DNA of 64,000 nucleotides from Veillonella seminalis (GTDB lineage Bacteria; Bacillota; Negativicutes; Veillonellales; Veillonellaceae): NCBI RefSeq assembly GCF_003992065.1, contig NZ_RQUZ01000005.1, positions 1 to 64,000 of the forward strand, read 5' to 3'. Shown piece by piece: positions 47,824 to 56,215 of this stretch (position 1 is its first letter; each line of letters starts with the position of its first letter). The notes under the pieces were generated by a model. It saw only the letters and a program-made list of their open reading frames with translations, ran no database searches and was not told where the DNA came from. The position numbers and the translations under genes were made by a program.

Positions 47824-49967
47824 TGGAAACGCTCCGAGGTATTGTGCAACGGCTCATTTATCAAAATGAAACCAATACCTACTGCGTGTTTTTATTGGAA
47901 GATTATAATGAAGAACGAACGGTTTGCACAGCTAATTTAGAAGCCCCTAAAGAAGGGGATGATTTGGAACTTTCGGGTCGTTATATTACACATAAAAAGT
48001 ATGGCCGCCAATTTGAGGCGGCCACATTGGAGCGATTAAAACCGGATACTCTGTATGGGGCTAAACAATATTTGCTTAACCTGGGGGTAAAAGGCTTAGG
48101 CGAGAAATCTATCGATAAAATCATCGCTTATTTTGAAGAAGCGTTACTTACTATTTTACGCTCTGAAGATCCGGCTGAATTATTGGAAGTTCCGAACTTA
48201 CGAAAAAGTGTAAAAGAAGAACTGTATAATGTAATGCGTGGCGAAGGTTTGCTTCAGGAAATCAATCGATTTCTCGAAAAAGCAGGCCTTACTTCACGTT
48301 GGAGCCGTCTTTTATATACAACCTATGGCGGCGCTACCATCGACGTACTTAGAGACAATCCGTTCCGTTTGCTGGATATAGACGGAGCCATTACTTTTTC
48401 TATGTGTGATACATTACGGAATTCTTTAGGCATCGAACCGAATGATGAACGTCGTATTGAAGCTGCAATTATATATACTTTGAGGAACATCGGTGATAAC
48501 GGTCACAGTTGTATGCCGGCTGATGAATTAATCGGTATAGTTTTTGATATGTTGGGCGGTTTTGCTGATGAAATTGCGGCTCGGTTAGAAGAACTATTGG
48601 ACTATGGTCAGATTGTCGCTACAGATTATGAAGGTTTGCTCTATATTTATTCGCCGAGTATTTATAATGCGGAGTCAGAAGCGGCTTATTTGACGCAGAA
48701 TTTAATGGCGGATTCCGATGTGATCAGCCTTGATCTAGAGTCCTTTGTTGAAGCCTTCGAGGCAAAAAAAGACCTGCATTTGGGCGATGCTCAAAAAGAA
48801 GCCATTGGTTTGGCCTTACAGAACAAAATATCTTTAATTACCGGCGGACCGGGTACAGGGAAGACAACAATTATTCAGGCGTTGGTGGAAGCTTTTCAAC
48901 AGACACCTCAAAATCGAATTCTCTTATGTGCACCTACGGGGCGTGCGGCTAAGCGATTGACTGAAGCTACCGGTTATGAAGCAACTACGATTCATCGTAT
49001 GTTGATGCCCGTGCAAGGCAGTGATTCTTATGAATTTACTAAAAATGAAGATGATTTATTAGAAGCGGATGTAATTATTGTAGATGAAGCATCTATGCTT
49101 AATGTTCAGCTCTATTACTCTTTGATGGCAGCTATTCCCGAAAATGCCTATGTAGTTATCGTTGGAGATGTGGATCAGTTGCCGCCAATCGGAGCTGGTT
49201 TTATTTTACGTGATTTATTGGACAGTCAAATTATTCCGTCCGTCCGTTTGAACACGATTTTCCGTCAAAAAGAAGGAAACCGTATCGTTACCAATGCTCA
49301 CGATATTAATAAAGGTGACATGCCTAAGCTGACGGCACAGGGGGAATTTAGCTTTATTGAAGTTCATAGTGTAACCGATATGATGCATCGTGTTGTTGCT
49401 TTATATAAAGAAGCGTTAGCGCAGAGTGATGATGAACTGGATGTACAGATTATTTCGCCGATGCGCCGTGGTGTAGCCGGCAGTTTGGCTATATCAAAAA
49501 CGATTCAACAAGCCATTAATCCGGCTGCATCAACACGTTCGGAGGTTAAGCTTAACGGACAGATTTATCGTGTCGGTGACAAGGTAATTCAAGTACTTAA
49601 TAATTATGATTTGGAAGTATTTAACGGTGAAATCGGCGTTATTTTTTCCATTTCGAAAACAGAAGTGTGCATACGTTTTATGGATAAAGAAGTTCATGTA
49701 CCGATGGAAGATATGAGTTCTTTTATGCTGGCTTATGCCATTACGGTGCATAAGAGCCAGGGTAGCGAATACGGTACGGTCATTATTCCGTTTATTCCGA
49801 CTTATAGACAGATGTTACAGCGTAATTTATTGTATACGGCTGTAACAAGAGCTCGAAACAAGGTGATTCTTGTAGGGACAAAATCGGCAGTTCAGAAGGC
49901 TGTCAGCACTCAAAGCGGGACTACTCGTTATACATTATTTAAAGAGCGCTTGCAGGGCTTGGTATAA
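47823..49967 (+). CDS. RecD2-like superfamily 1B DNA helicase
   Basis: 714 residues. An N-terminal OB-like and helix-hairpin region (about 1-190), then Walker A GGPGTGKTT (about 340), DEASMLN (Walker B), GDVDQLPPIGAG, and a C-terminal TVHKSQGSEYGTV and YTAVTRARNKV (motifs V-VI). This is the RecD/TraA layout of RecD2, a 5'-3' helicase not bound in RecBCD. It starts on the last base of the preceding stop (TAATG). Confidence 0.9.
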   Translation: METLRGIVQRLIYQNETNTYCVFLLEDYNEERTVCTANLEAPKEGDDLELSGRYITHKKYGRQFEAATLERLKPDTLYGAKQYLLNLGVKGLGEKSIDKIIAYFEEALLTILRSEDPAELLEVPNLRKSVKEELYNVMRGEGLLQEINRFLEKAGLTSRWSRLLYTTYGGATIDVLRDNPFRLLDIDGAITFSMCDTLRNSLGIEPNDERRIEAAIIYTLRNIGDNGHSCMPADELIGIVFDMLGGFADEIAARLEELLDYGQIVATDYEGLLYIYSPSIYNAESEAAYLTQNLMADSDVISLDLESFVEAFEAKKDLHLGDAQKEAIGLALQNKISLITGGPGTGKTTIIQALVEAFQQTPQNRILLCAPTGRAAKRLTEATGYEATTIHRMLMPVQGSDSYEFTKNEDDLLEADVIIVDEASMLNVQLYYSLMAAIPENAYVVIVGDVDQLPPIGAGFILRDLLDSQIIPSVRLNTIFRQKEGNRIVTNAHDINKGDMPKLTAQGEFSFIEVHSVTDMMHRVVALYKEALAQSDDELDVQIISPMRRGVAGSLAISKTIQQAINPAASTRSEVKLNGQIYRVGDKVIQVLNNYDLEVFNGEIGVIFSISKTEVCIRFMDKEVHVPMEDMSSFMLAYAITVHKSQGSEYGTVIIPFIPTYRQMLQRNLLYTAVTRARNKVILVGTKSAVQKAVSTQSGTTRYTLFKERLQGLV

Positions 49968-50018
49968 GAAATTTATCATAGTACTATTATCCGTGTAACA
50001 AAGGGGAAGTGAATATTG

Positions 50019-50675
50019 ATGCATTGGAGTGAATTTGTATTTCCGCCCACTTGTCCGGGGTGCGGTACGGAAGTTTGGCACCAAGGGGAATGGTGTCAAA
50101 CTTGTTTTGATGAACTTTATGATGTACGTCGAATCACTGATTTAGATGGATTGGCGCTGCGTGAAGTGTATGTAATCGGACATTATGACAAAGGCTTAAA
50201 AAGCATATTGGGTGATATAAAATTTCATGGAAAAAAGGAGCGGGCCAAATGGGCCGCTCCTTTTTTTTATTCGTTTATGGTTGACTCGGTTCATAAGCTT
50301 CCAATAAAACCGGATTATGTAGTGCCCATACCTGTGAGCCCTAAAAAACGGCTTGTGAGAGGGTATAATCAGGTAGATGTACTTTTTAAAGAATGGGCTC
50401 ACTGGCTCGGCTGGTCATGGTTGGATTGTTTACAAAAAATTGATTCTACGCAGGCCATGTTTTCGCTAGGGCGTACCGAGCGTAAAGCAAATATGATAAA
50501 TGCCTTTAAATCTTTGCCAAAGATAGCCGAACAAGGGTTTTTGGAAGGACGATCTATTTTATTAGTTGATGATATATTTACAACCGGCGCTACTTTGGAG
50601 TCAGCAGCAACTGTGCTCAAAGAAGCTTATAATGTGAAGGCGATTGTAGGGGTGACATTGGCAGGAGGACATTAA
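50019..50675 (+). CDS. comF: ComF-family phosphoribosyltransferase-like protein
   Basis: About 218 residues. An N-terminal zinc finger (CPGC ... CQTC) is followed by YVVPIPVSPKKRLVRGYNQ and the PRPP-binding loop LLVDDIFTTGATLE. ComF/ComFC proteins act in uptake of transforming DNA. AAGGGGAAG lies 9 nt before ATG 50019 (a TTG at 50016 is also in frame). In many Firmicutes comF lies next to the hibernation-factor gene; here that gene is about 10 kb away at 60567. Confidence 0.9.
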   Translation: MHWSEFVFPPTCPGCGTEVWHQGEWCQTCFDELYDVRRITDLDGLALREVYVIGHYDKGLKSILGDIKFHGKKERAKWAAPFFYSFMVDSVHKLPIKPDYVVPIPVSPKKRLVRGYNQVDVLFKEWAHWLGWSWLDCLQKIDSTQAMFSLGRTERKANMINAFKSLPKIAEQGFLEGRSILLVDDIFTTGATLESAATVLKEAYNVKAIVGVTLAGGH

Positions 50676-50745
50676 GGTTATTAACGTTTACATATGCATA
50701 TTGATGATGTTGTAAGTTGTTGCGTATTGAATAGGTATGACAATA

Positions 50746-50785
50746 AAAAATTCCGTGAATCATTATATGTTCACGGAATTTTTGT
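50746..50785. terminator. Bidirectional terminator between comF and lipoprotein locus
   Basis: AAAAATTCCGTGAA pairs with TTCACGGAATTTTT, with A-rich and T-rich flanks, between convergent genes. Confidence 0.85.
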
Positions 50786-50853
50786 TTTAAGAAAAACTTA
50801 ATTTAATTAATTGAGATTTTCTTAAATGGTTGTCTTTATTTTATTGAATATTA

Positions 50854-51118
50854 CTAGTTGCTTTGACGTACAAACGGATAGCCGCCATCGGTGAACTCAA
50901 AACGATTGATATTTGTGAAGTTTAATGTATCAGGTGTAAGAGATTTATTTGTTTCTTTGTTGGTCATCTCAATCCGTAATGAGCCGGTTCCGTTTGAATT
51001 AATATTTACGTTACTTACTGTATAGTAATAGCTGGAATTTTTACCTTTTGGTCGAAGAATTTCCATGGTTCCATCAGTATGAACTACCCAAGTATATGTA
51101 TAATTCGTTGTCGCCGTT
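50854..51118 (-). pseudogene. C-terminal fragment of a lipoprotein-like gene, out of frame
   Basis: An open frame without a good start (first possible start codon near 51066) encodes a hydrophilic, beta-rich segment with YTYTWVVHTDGTMEILR and NINRFEFTDGGYPFVRQSN at the end. It lies directly after, but in a different frame from, the lipoprotein gene at 51119-51616. It is most simply the detached 3' part of a longer gene, separated by an indel. It has no similarity to the downstream part of the neighbouring paralog, so the two genes differ in their C-terminal halves. Confidence 0.5.
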
Positions 51119-51616
51119 TTAATTGTAGTAATAAATTCTTTCTATTTTTCCTTTATTCTCGCCGTCTTGAGCGATTTTGTAGCGAGCCGATGATTCGCCG
51201 TTTATCCCACGACCTTTATCGCCATCTACTTTTTCATAGGATTCTTTGATATAGCCTTCTTGGCTATAGTCAACAGTAACCTTACTCATTTCGGCTATAG
51301 ATTCATTGCCTTCGGCATTTTTCCAATGAATATCAATAGGGATGCCGCCGTTGGTTGCCGTAATACTGGTTATTTTATCTTTGGTAGCACCGTCTTTACC
51401 GATTTCAACATAGAAATATGTATCACCTTTTTTTGCTTTGTCATCCTCTATTTTATTCTTGACAACAAATTCGCCATTGGCTCGAATACCAACATCTTTG
51501 TAGTAGCCTGTTGTAAGCGTATCGCTGCCAAAATCACAGCCGACTAACGCCAGGGAAGAGAGGCATACCAATAATAATCCCTTACAGTACTTCGCGTATC
51601 TACCCATAAATTTCAT
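51119..51616 (-). CDS. Predicted lipoprotein of unknown function (paralog 1)
   Basis: 165 residues. A lipoprotein signal (MKFMGRYAKYCKGLLLVCL then lipobox ALVGC, Cys near 27) is followed by a charged mature domain with TTGYYKDVGIRANGEF and SARYKIAQDGENKGKIERIY. It shares this whole domain with the disrupted gene at 51990-53410, so the two arose by tandem duplication. The TAA stop falls where the paralog also has a stop, and the codons after it (NGDNE) still match the paralog. It may be a truncated form of a longer protein. It has an AAAGGA ribosome site very close to the ATG. Function unknown; envelope location inferred. Confidence 0.7.
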   Translation of the reverse strand: MKFMGRYAKYCKGLLLVCLSSLALVGCDFGSDTLTTGYYKDVGIRANGEFVVKNKIEDDKAKKGDTYFYVEIGKDGATKDKITSITATNGGIPIDIHWKNAEGNESIAEMSKVTVDYSQEGYIKESYEKVDGDKGRGINGESSARYKIAQDGENKGKIERIYYYN

Positions 51617-51989
51617 ATTCCTTTCTTTTATTGACGTATGAGATAAGGTATATTATGTCTTAATATTATCATGTTGAAATATGCCGGTTAACATGACAAT
51701 TATTAGAATATTAACGTTTATTCAGTGCCAAAAAAGAAAATATATATTCTTTTATTCTTAATTTAATTACTTAATCTTTATAATTTATATAATAAGAAAA
51801 CACCGCGAATTTTTTTGTTCACGGTGTTTTCATTTAATCGGTACTGAGTTTATAGTATTGTATTATATAGTAATAGGAGTGATAGTATAATTTCAGTACA
51901 TGATTTAAAATTGATTTAAGCTGAGGGATTATAATTATTGAAATTAAAGTGATGAAAACTTTAGGAAATCAGCACATTCGCTAAATTTT
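51617..51989. other. AT-rich gap between lipoprotein genes
   Basis: No coding frame seen. It holds a hairpin at 51797-51830 (see separate entry), and presumably the minus-strand promoter of the lipoprotein gene at 51616, which I could not place. Confidence 0.5.
51797..51830 (-). terminator. Hairpin terminator after disrupted lipoprotein gene
   Basis: AAAACACCGCGAA pairs with TTCACGGTGTTTT with one mismatch; T-rich on the minus-strand side. Confidence 0.65.
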
Positions 51990-53410
51990 TCAGAGTTCAT
52001 TTCCTTGTGAGTCAAGATAATATGTAGGAACATATTTATTATCTACGAAATTAAATTTGACACCGTAATATTGAAGGTTACCTCTACGTGTAGTTCTATA
52101 TGTAGGAGCTCCGTTTTTATCGAAATATCTTACCTCTGTTACATGTCGCTGCTCATCAAATTGAAAACTAATAGAAGCAACAGCTGTTTCATCCTCTCTT
52201 TGATAACGATAGGATCTAGGAATAGGTTCACCGTTTTTAAAAAAGGAAATTTTAATTATATTTGCTTTATTGTCATATTCCATTTTTATTTCGTCGGGCT
52301 CACTTTTTCTATCGGTATCGGGAGAGATACTTAGGCCGTTGGTCCCAATGAGTTTTAAGCTGGTAATGTTATCATTTTCGTCATAGGTTATGTTGAAAGC
52401 GGCGACTCCTCTTAGCCCGCTTTCAAGAGTGGTTGGTAAGCCATCGATACCAAAGAAGCCAATTTTCACCGGTCCTCTATGTTTATCATCATATGTATAT
52501 CTAATTTCAGGTCCGCTGGTGAATAAACCCTGTTTGATATTTGAAGTTAGTAATGTGAGTGTGTTTGTATCACTAATGTCATATAAAGAACTTTTCGGAG
52601 CATTACCATCAAGCTCTCCATTTTTGTTTAATGCTTTAGTTGTAATAACATGACCCGCGTTATCATATTCATAGGTGACACGAGAAAACCCCCATCTATT
52701 ATTAATTGGAGTGCCATTATGATCTCTAATCTCTAAGGCGGTAAGCACTTCCGGTTTTTCTTTTTCGTAAATAAATCCTAATTTATTGGCTTCCAATCTA
52801 TTTGTGGATTTATCCCCATTTTTATCCAGATAAGTAATTTCATTAATTTGACCGTTTTTATTATATGAAATAGTAGCTTGGGCTAATTTATTAGTTACTT
52901 CATTATCACCTTAGTCATTATAGAAATAAATTCTTTCTATTTTTCCTTTATTTTCACCATCTTGGGAAATTTTATAACGTACCGATGATTCTCCGTCGAC
53001 TCCAAGTCCTTTTTTACCGTCTTCCATTTCATAGGTTTCTTTTATATAGCCCTCTTGACCGTAATCAATGGAAATTTTGCTCATTAGGGCAAAAGGTTCG
53101 TTCCTTTGGGCACTTTTCCACATGATATCGATAGGGATCCCGCCGGCCTTTGCAGTAATACTTGTTACTTTGTCTTTGGAGGCACCGTCTTTACCGACTT
53201 CAACATAGTAATATATACCGCCTTTTTTGCTAGTTCATCATCTACTTTATCTTTGATGATAAATTCGCCGTTGGCCTTAATAGACACATCCTTGTAGTAG
53301 CCGGTAGTAATTGTATCACTGCCAAGTCCGCAACCAAACAAGAACAGGGAAGTGAGATATATTAAGAAGAATCCTTTACAGTATTTTAAGTATTTATTCA
53401 TTGATTTCAT
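51990..53410 (-). pseudogene. Disrupted lipoprotein gene with YD-like repeats (paralog 2)
   Basis: The gene starts at 53410 with a lipoprotein signal (lipobox LFGC). At 53223-53228 its A-tract has six A where paralog 1 has seven, shifting the frame; adding one A restores GIYYYVEVGKDGASKDKV and the shared domain. An in-frame TAA (52911-52913) then interrupts it, after which the same frame stays open to 51990. The downstream half carries about six irregular repeats of the form Y-x-Y/F-D ... Y/F-x-(D/K)-N-G-x-P (for example TYEYDNAGHV, VRYFDKNGAPT), like RHS/YD repeats of surface proteins. Restored length would be about 473 residues. It could be phase-variable or a decaying pseudogene. Confidence 0.75.
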
Positions 53411-53816
53411 GCTCCCTTCTTTTTAACAAATATATAAGATACTGCTCTTTATAGCTTTATGTTATCATTTTGATATATGAGGGTTAATATAATAATTGAT
53501 ATAAAACTCATTTTTAATTCATATGACGGGATGGTATAACGTTATATTTGAATTGAGTATATCACAAACAGAAATTAAGAAAAGAGTGTATAGGAGAGAA
53601 TGCTATGAGATTGTTTTAAAAATGAACAGTATAAAATTACTTAAAACCTAACTCAATAAAGTTTTGTATATTTAACTATATAATGTTAAATATATATAAG
53701 CTGAAAATAAGTACAAAAAAACAGCCAATTGCTTGGCTGTTTTCTTTTGCTGCGAGGGCAGCTGTTTGTCATTGGGCTTATATTATATGAACGATCATGT
53801 AGGCGTATTTTGTGTA
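53411..53816. other. Intergenic region between HD-GYP and lipoprotein genes
   Basis: No open frame of coding character. It contains the hairpin at 53714-53746 and, near 53411-53480, the upstream region of the minus-strand lipoprotein gene. Confidence 0.5.
53714..53746. terminator. Bidirectional hairpin terminator
   Basis: AAAACAGCCAA pairs with TTGGCTGTTTT around a TTGC loop, with an A7 run on the left. It best serves the minus-strand HD-GYP gene. Confidence 0.8.
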
Positions 53817-54419
53817 TTAGCCGATAATTTCAATAAAGGCTTTGACTAAGTCAGGGTCGAAGTAAATACCGGAGCCGCTGAACAATTCCTGTTTTGCGGT
53901 TTTTTTACTTTTCGACCAAGATTCCGTTGACGGATTAATTGCGGAATCATAATAATCGGCAATTGCAATAATGCGAGCACCTAACGGAATATTACTGCCG
54001 CATAAGTGTTTAGGAAATCCCGAACCATCCCAACGTTCATGATGGTAGCGGATGTAGGGGATAATCGATTGACAACAAGGATAATTTTCAATCATGTTTG
54101 CCCCGTTTGCCGGATGTTGACGATATTTAGATAATTCCTGACGATTAAAGAACGGCGCTTTTTTTAAAACAGTAGAGGGCATCATAATAAGACCCAAGTC
54201 GTGCAATAATGCGCCATGTCTGATTTGTTCTATTTCGTTGGCCGGTAGTCCCAATTTTGCTGCAATGCTGACAGAATAGTTCGCCACATTAATGGAATGT
54301 GTATATAGCTCGTAGCTTTTCATACGAATCATCTGCAGTAGTTGGGCACTGATAGCCTCAAGGCTATCTTTCTCCAATTCATATAAGCCCGATGGCTGCA
54401 TTAAAGATAACATAAACAT
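53817..54419 (-). CDS. HD-GYP domain protein (putative c-di-GMP phosphodiesterase)
   Basis: 200 residues, almost only the HD-GYP domain. YTHSINVANYSVSIAAKLGL begins it; LLHDLG is the HD pair (without the usual following Lys); YHHERWDGSGFP is the GYP block (GFP here); LGARIIAIADYYDS follows. HD-GYP proteins hydrolyse cyclic di-GMP or related dinucleotides with a bi- or trinuclear metal site. No sensor or receiver domain is attached. GGGAAGGA lies about 10 nt before the ATG. It is a lone minus-strand gene beside the lipoprotein locus. Confidence 0.82.
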   Translation of the reverse strand: MFMLSLMQPSGLYELEKDSLEAISAQLLQMIRMKSYELYTHSINVANYSVSIAAKLGLPANEIEQIRHGALLHDLGLIMMPSTVLKKAPFFNRQELSKYRQHPANGANMIENYPCCQSIIPYIRYHHERWDGSGFPKHLCGSNIPLGARIIAIADYYDSAINPSTESWSKSKKTAKQELFSGSGIYFDPDLVKAFIEIIG

Positions 54420-54665
54420 AATACTGAGTCCTTCCCTTTATGTCCCCATTTAACAAGTAAACACATTATACAATATTCTGCGATTTTTTGGTATAGGTTG
54501 ATGTTGCTATCTATGTATAGTTAATTGTTGAAAAATTGAAAGATGTATGATTGCTTTTTGATAATATAAAAGAGAATACGGTAAGTAAAGGAATTGTAAA
54601 GATAGAATACTTTCGTTATCTAAAGTATCAAGGAAAATAAAAAAAATTGTCATATCATTTTTGTA

Positions 54666-54694
54666 TAGACAAAGTAATTTTCTTTGCGTATAAT
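54666..54694 (+). promoter_or_regulatory. Promoter of the structured RNA
   Basis: TAGACA, a 17-bp spacer, then TATAAT. Predicted transcription start near 54701, exactly at the closing stem of the RNA. Confidence 0.7.
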
Positions 54695-54700
54695 TTCTTC

Positions 54701-54935
54701 ATACGGGTCTGTGGTTGAAAGTCGAGGCCAGTCGCAGGCAAAACGATCCACGTAAGTAGTGCAACGACATTATGAGCATGGTGCGGCTTAGATGTAAGAC
54801 CTACCGATAAAATCGAGAGGAGTAGTAGTGGGGAGCCACGGGCTTAGGAGCGAACCTTCCAGTAGGCGAGTGTGGGGGCAAAGACCAGGTCAGCCGTATA
54901 TATAAAGACAGCTTTCGGGCTGTCTTTATTTTTAT
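54701..54935 (+). ncRNA. Structured non-coding RNA, candidate raiA-motif RNA
   Basis: About 200 nt of G/C-richer sequence in an AT-rich gap, with no open frame, bounded by its own promoter and terminator. The ends can pair: ATACG (54701-54705) with CGTAT near 54894-54898, and GGTCT (54706-54710) with AGACC near 54881-54885. Inside are purine-rich unpaired runs, a CGAT-AAA-ATCG hairpin, and GGAGCCACGGGCTTAGGAGC. It does not match tmRNA, RNase P RNA, SRP RNA or the cobalamin and SAM riboswitch consensus as I know them. Size and its place between comF and the raiA/hpf gene suggest the raiA motif of Firmicutes. That identity is inference. Confidence 0.7.
54902..54935 (+). terminator. Terminator of the structured RNA
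   Basis: ATAAAGACAGC pairs with GCTGTCTTTAT around a TTTCGG loop, followed by TTTTTAT. Confidence 0.9.
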
Positions 54936-54968
54936 ACAAAAAAATCTGAATTTTTATGCATTTTCCTA

Positions 54969-54997
54969 TTGACTATTTATGCAAGGTTATGTATAAT
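54969..54997 (+). promoter_or_regulatory. Promoter of first amino-acid binding protein
   Basis: TTGACT, a 17-bp spacer, then TATAAT, downstream of the RNA terminator. This shows the RNA and the gene at 55080 are separately transcribed. Confidence 0.8.
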
Positions 54998-55079
54998 CAT
55001 GTCATACCAGTTAGAGAAACTCAGTTGAGAGAGAGTTTGAATTCATGATTATACAAGAAGAAGAGTAGGAGCTGGAATT

Positions 55080-55898
55080 ATGTTTACGCAGAAGATGAAG
55101 AAAATTATGTTAACGGGTATGGCGGTTTTGGCCATGGGGGCTTTGGTAGCCGGTTGCGGCAGTGATTCGAACAGCGGTCAAGCTGTTAATGGCAAACAAG
55201 TTATTAAAGTAGGTACTAATGCAACATTCGTACCGTTTGAATTCAAGGACGAAAGTTCTCAGGATTTAACCGGTTTCGATATCGATATGGTAAAAGCAAT
55301 TGTTAAAAAGATGAACGCTGATGTGCAGTTCAAAAACGTAGCATTTGATGCGTTGATTCCCAGTCTTGGTAACAAAGATATCGACATGGCAGTATCCGGT
55401 ATGACGATTACCAAAGCAAGATCTGAAAAAGTATTGTTTACAGCTCCTTACTATGAATCCGGTATAGCTGTAGTAGTTAAAGGCAACTCGCCAATTAATA
55501 CCTTAGAAGACTTACAAAGTAAAAATATTTCCGTTCAGATGGGCACAACCGGTGCTGATTTAGCTGCCAAGATTGCCAATGCAAAGTTAAAACAGTTTGA
55601 TCACAGCAGTGATGCTTTATTAGAACTTAATAAAGGCGGCGTAGACGCAGCTGTTCTTGATTTACCGGTAGCGCAATATTATGCATCTAAACATCAAGGC
55701 GATGTAAAAGTAATTCCATATCCTAATACGAAAGAATATTTTGGTTTCGCATTTGCTAAAAATAATAAACAATTACAGGAAGCTGTAAATAAAGCATTGG
55801 CCGAAATGAAAAAAGATGGCGAATTGAATGCGATTTACCAGAAATGGTTTAAAACTGATGCACCAGCCGATATGCCGACTGAATGGCCCGGTAACTGA
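55080..55898 (+). CDS. Amino-acid ABC transporter binding lipoprotein (SBP family 3, first)
   Basis: 272 residues. Signal with lipobox LVAGC (Cys near 26), then the family 3 solute-binding fold: KVGTNATFVPFEFKDE, GFDIDMVKAIVKKM, FDALIPSLGNKDIDMAVSGM, and NAIYQKWF near the end. Relatives bind polar amino acids such as glutamine, arginine or cystine. AGGAGCTGG precedes the ATG. It is followed by a terminator-like hairpin and a second, similar binding protein; the permease and ATPase lie at 58336-59708. Confidence 0.9.
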   Translation: MFTQKMKKIMLTGMAVLAMGALVAGCGSDSNSGQAVNGKQVIKVGTNATFVPFEFKDESSQDLTGFDIDMVKAIVKKMNADVQFKNVAFDALIPSLGNKDIDMAVSGMTITKARSEKVLFTAPYYESGIAVVVKGNSPINTLEDLQSKNISVQMGTTGADLAAKIANAKLKQFDHSSDALLELNKGGVDAAVLDLPVAQYYASKHQGDVKVIPYPNTKEYFGFAFAKNNKQLQEAVNKALAEMKKDGELNAIYQKWFKTDAPADMPTEWPGN

Positions 55899-56215
55899 TT
55901 GAAATCAGATTAATTCGCAGATAGTATATATGGCTCTAATTAACCTTAGCTAATAGATTTGAGCAACAGGAAGTACTATGATAAAATGTTTAGCAATACT
56001 GAAGCAAACATATTTAGCATAGTACTTTTTGTATATAATTACAGATAAGTCGAAACGATTGCCAAAATCTTAGAAGAATGAAATAGCGGTGATATTCGTA
56101 ATAGTCTTGGAAGTCATTTTTAAAATAGTAGTATTAAATTGTTATGTAACATGATAGTATAAAAATGTACTGTTACAGTAGTTTGTAAATGGTTTCTAGA
56201 ATGAGGAGGAACATT
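55899..56215. other. Intergenic region between two binding-protein genes
   Basis: No gene. It holds the hairpin terminator at 55971-56031 and an AT-rich leader. A TTGTTA (56139) and TATAAA (56158) pair is present but only 13 bp apart, so no promoter is called. Confidence 0.5.
55971..56031 (+). terminator. Terminator after first binding-protein gene
   Basis: AAGTACTATG (55971-55980) pairs with CATAGTACTT (56018-56027), with more A-T pairing inside, followed by Ts. Confidence 0.75.

Noticed and set aside
54701-54900. tmRNA, RNase P RNA, SRP RNA, 6S RNA or cobalamin/SAM riboswitch for the structured RNA
   Set aside because: The hallmark sequences of each (T-arm GGTTCGA, GAGGAAAGTCCGGGC, GGAAGGAAGCAGCC, B12 box, SAM-I core) are not found. 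Without a covariance search 6S cannot be fully excluded.
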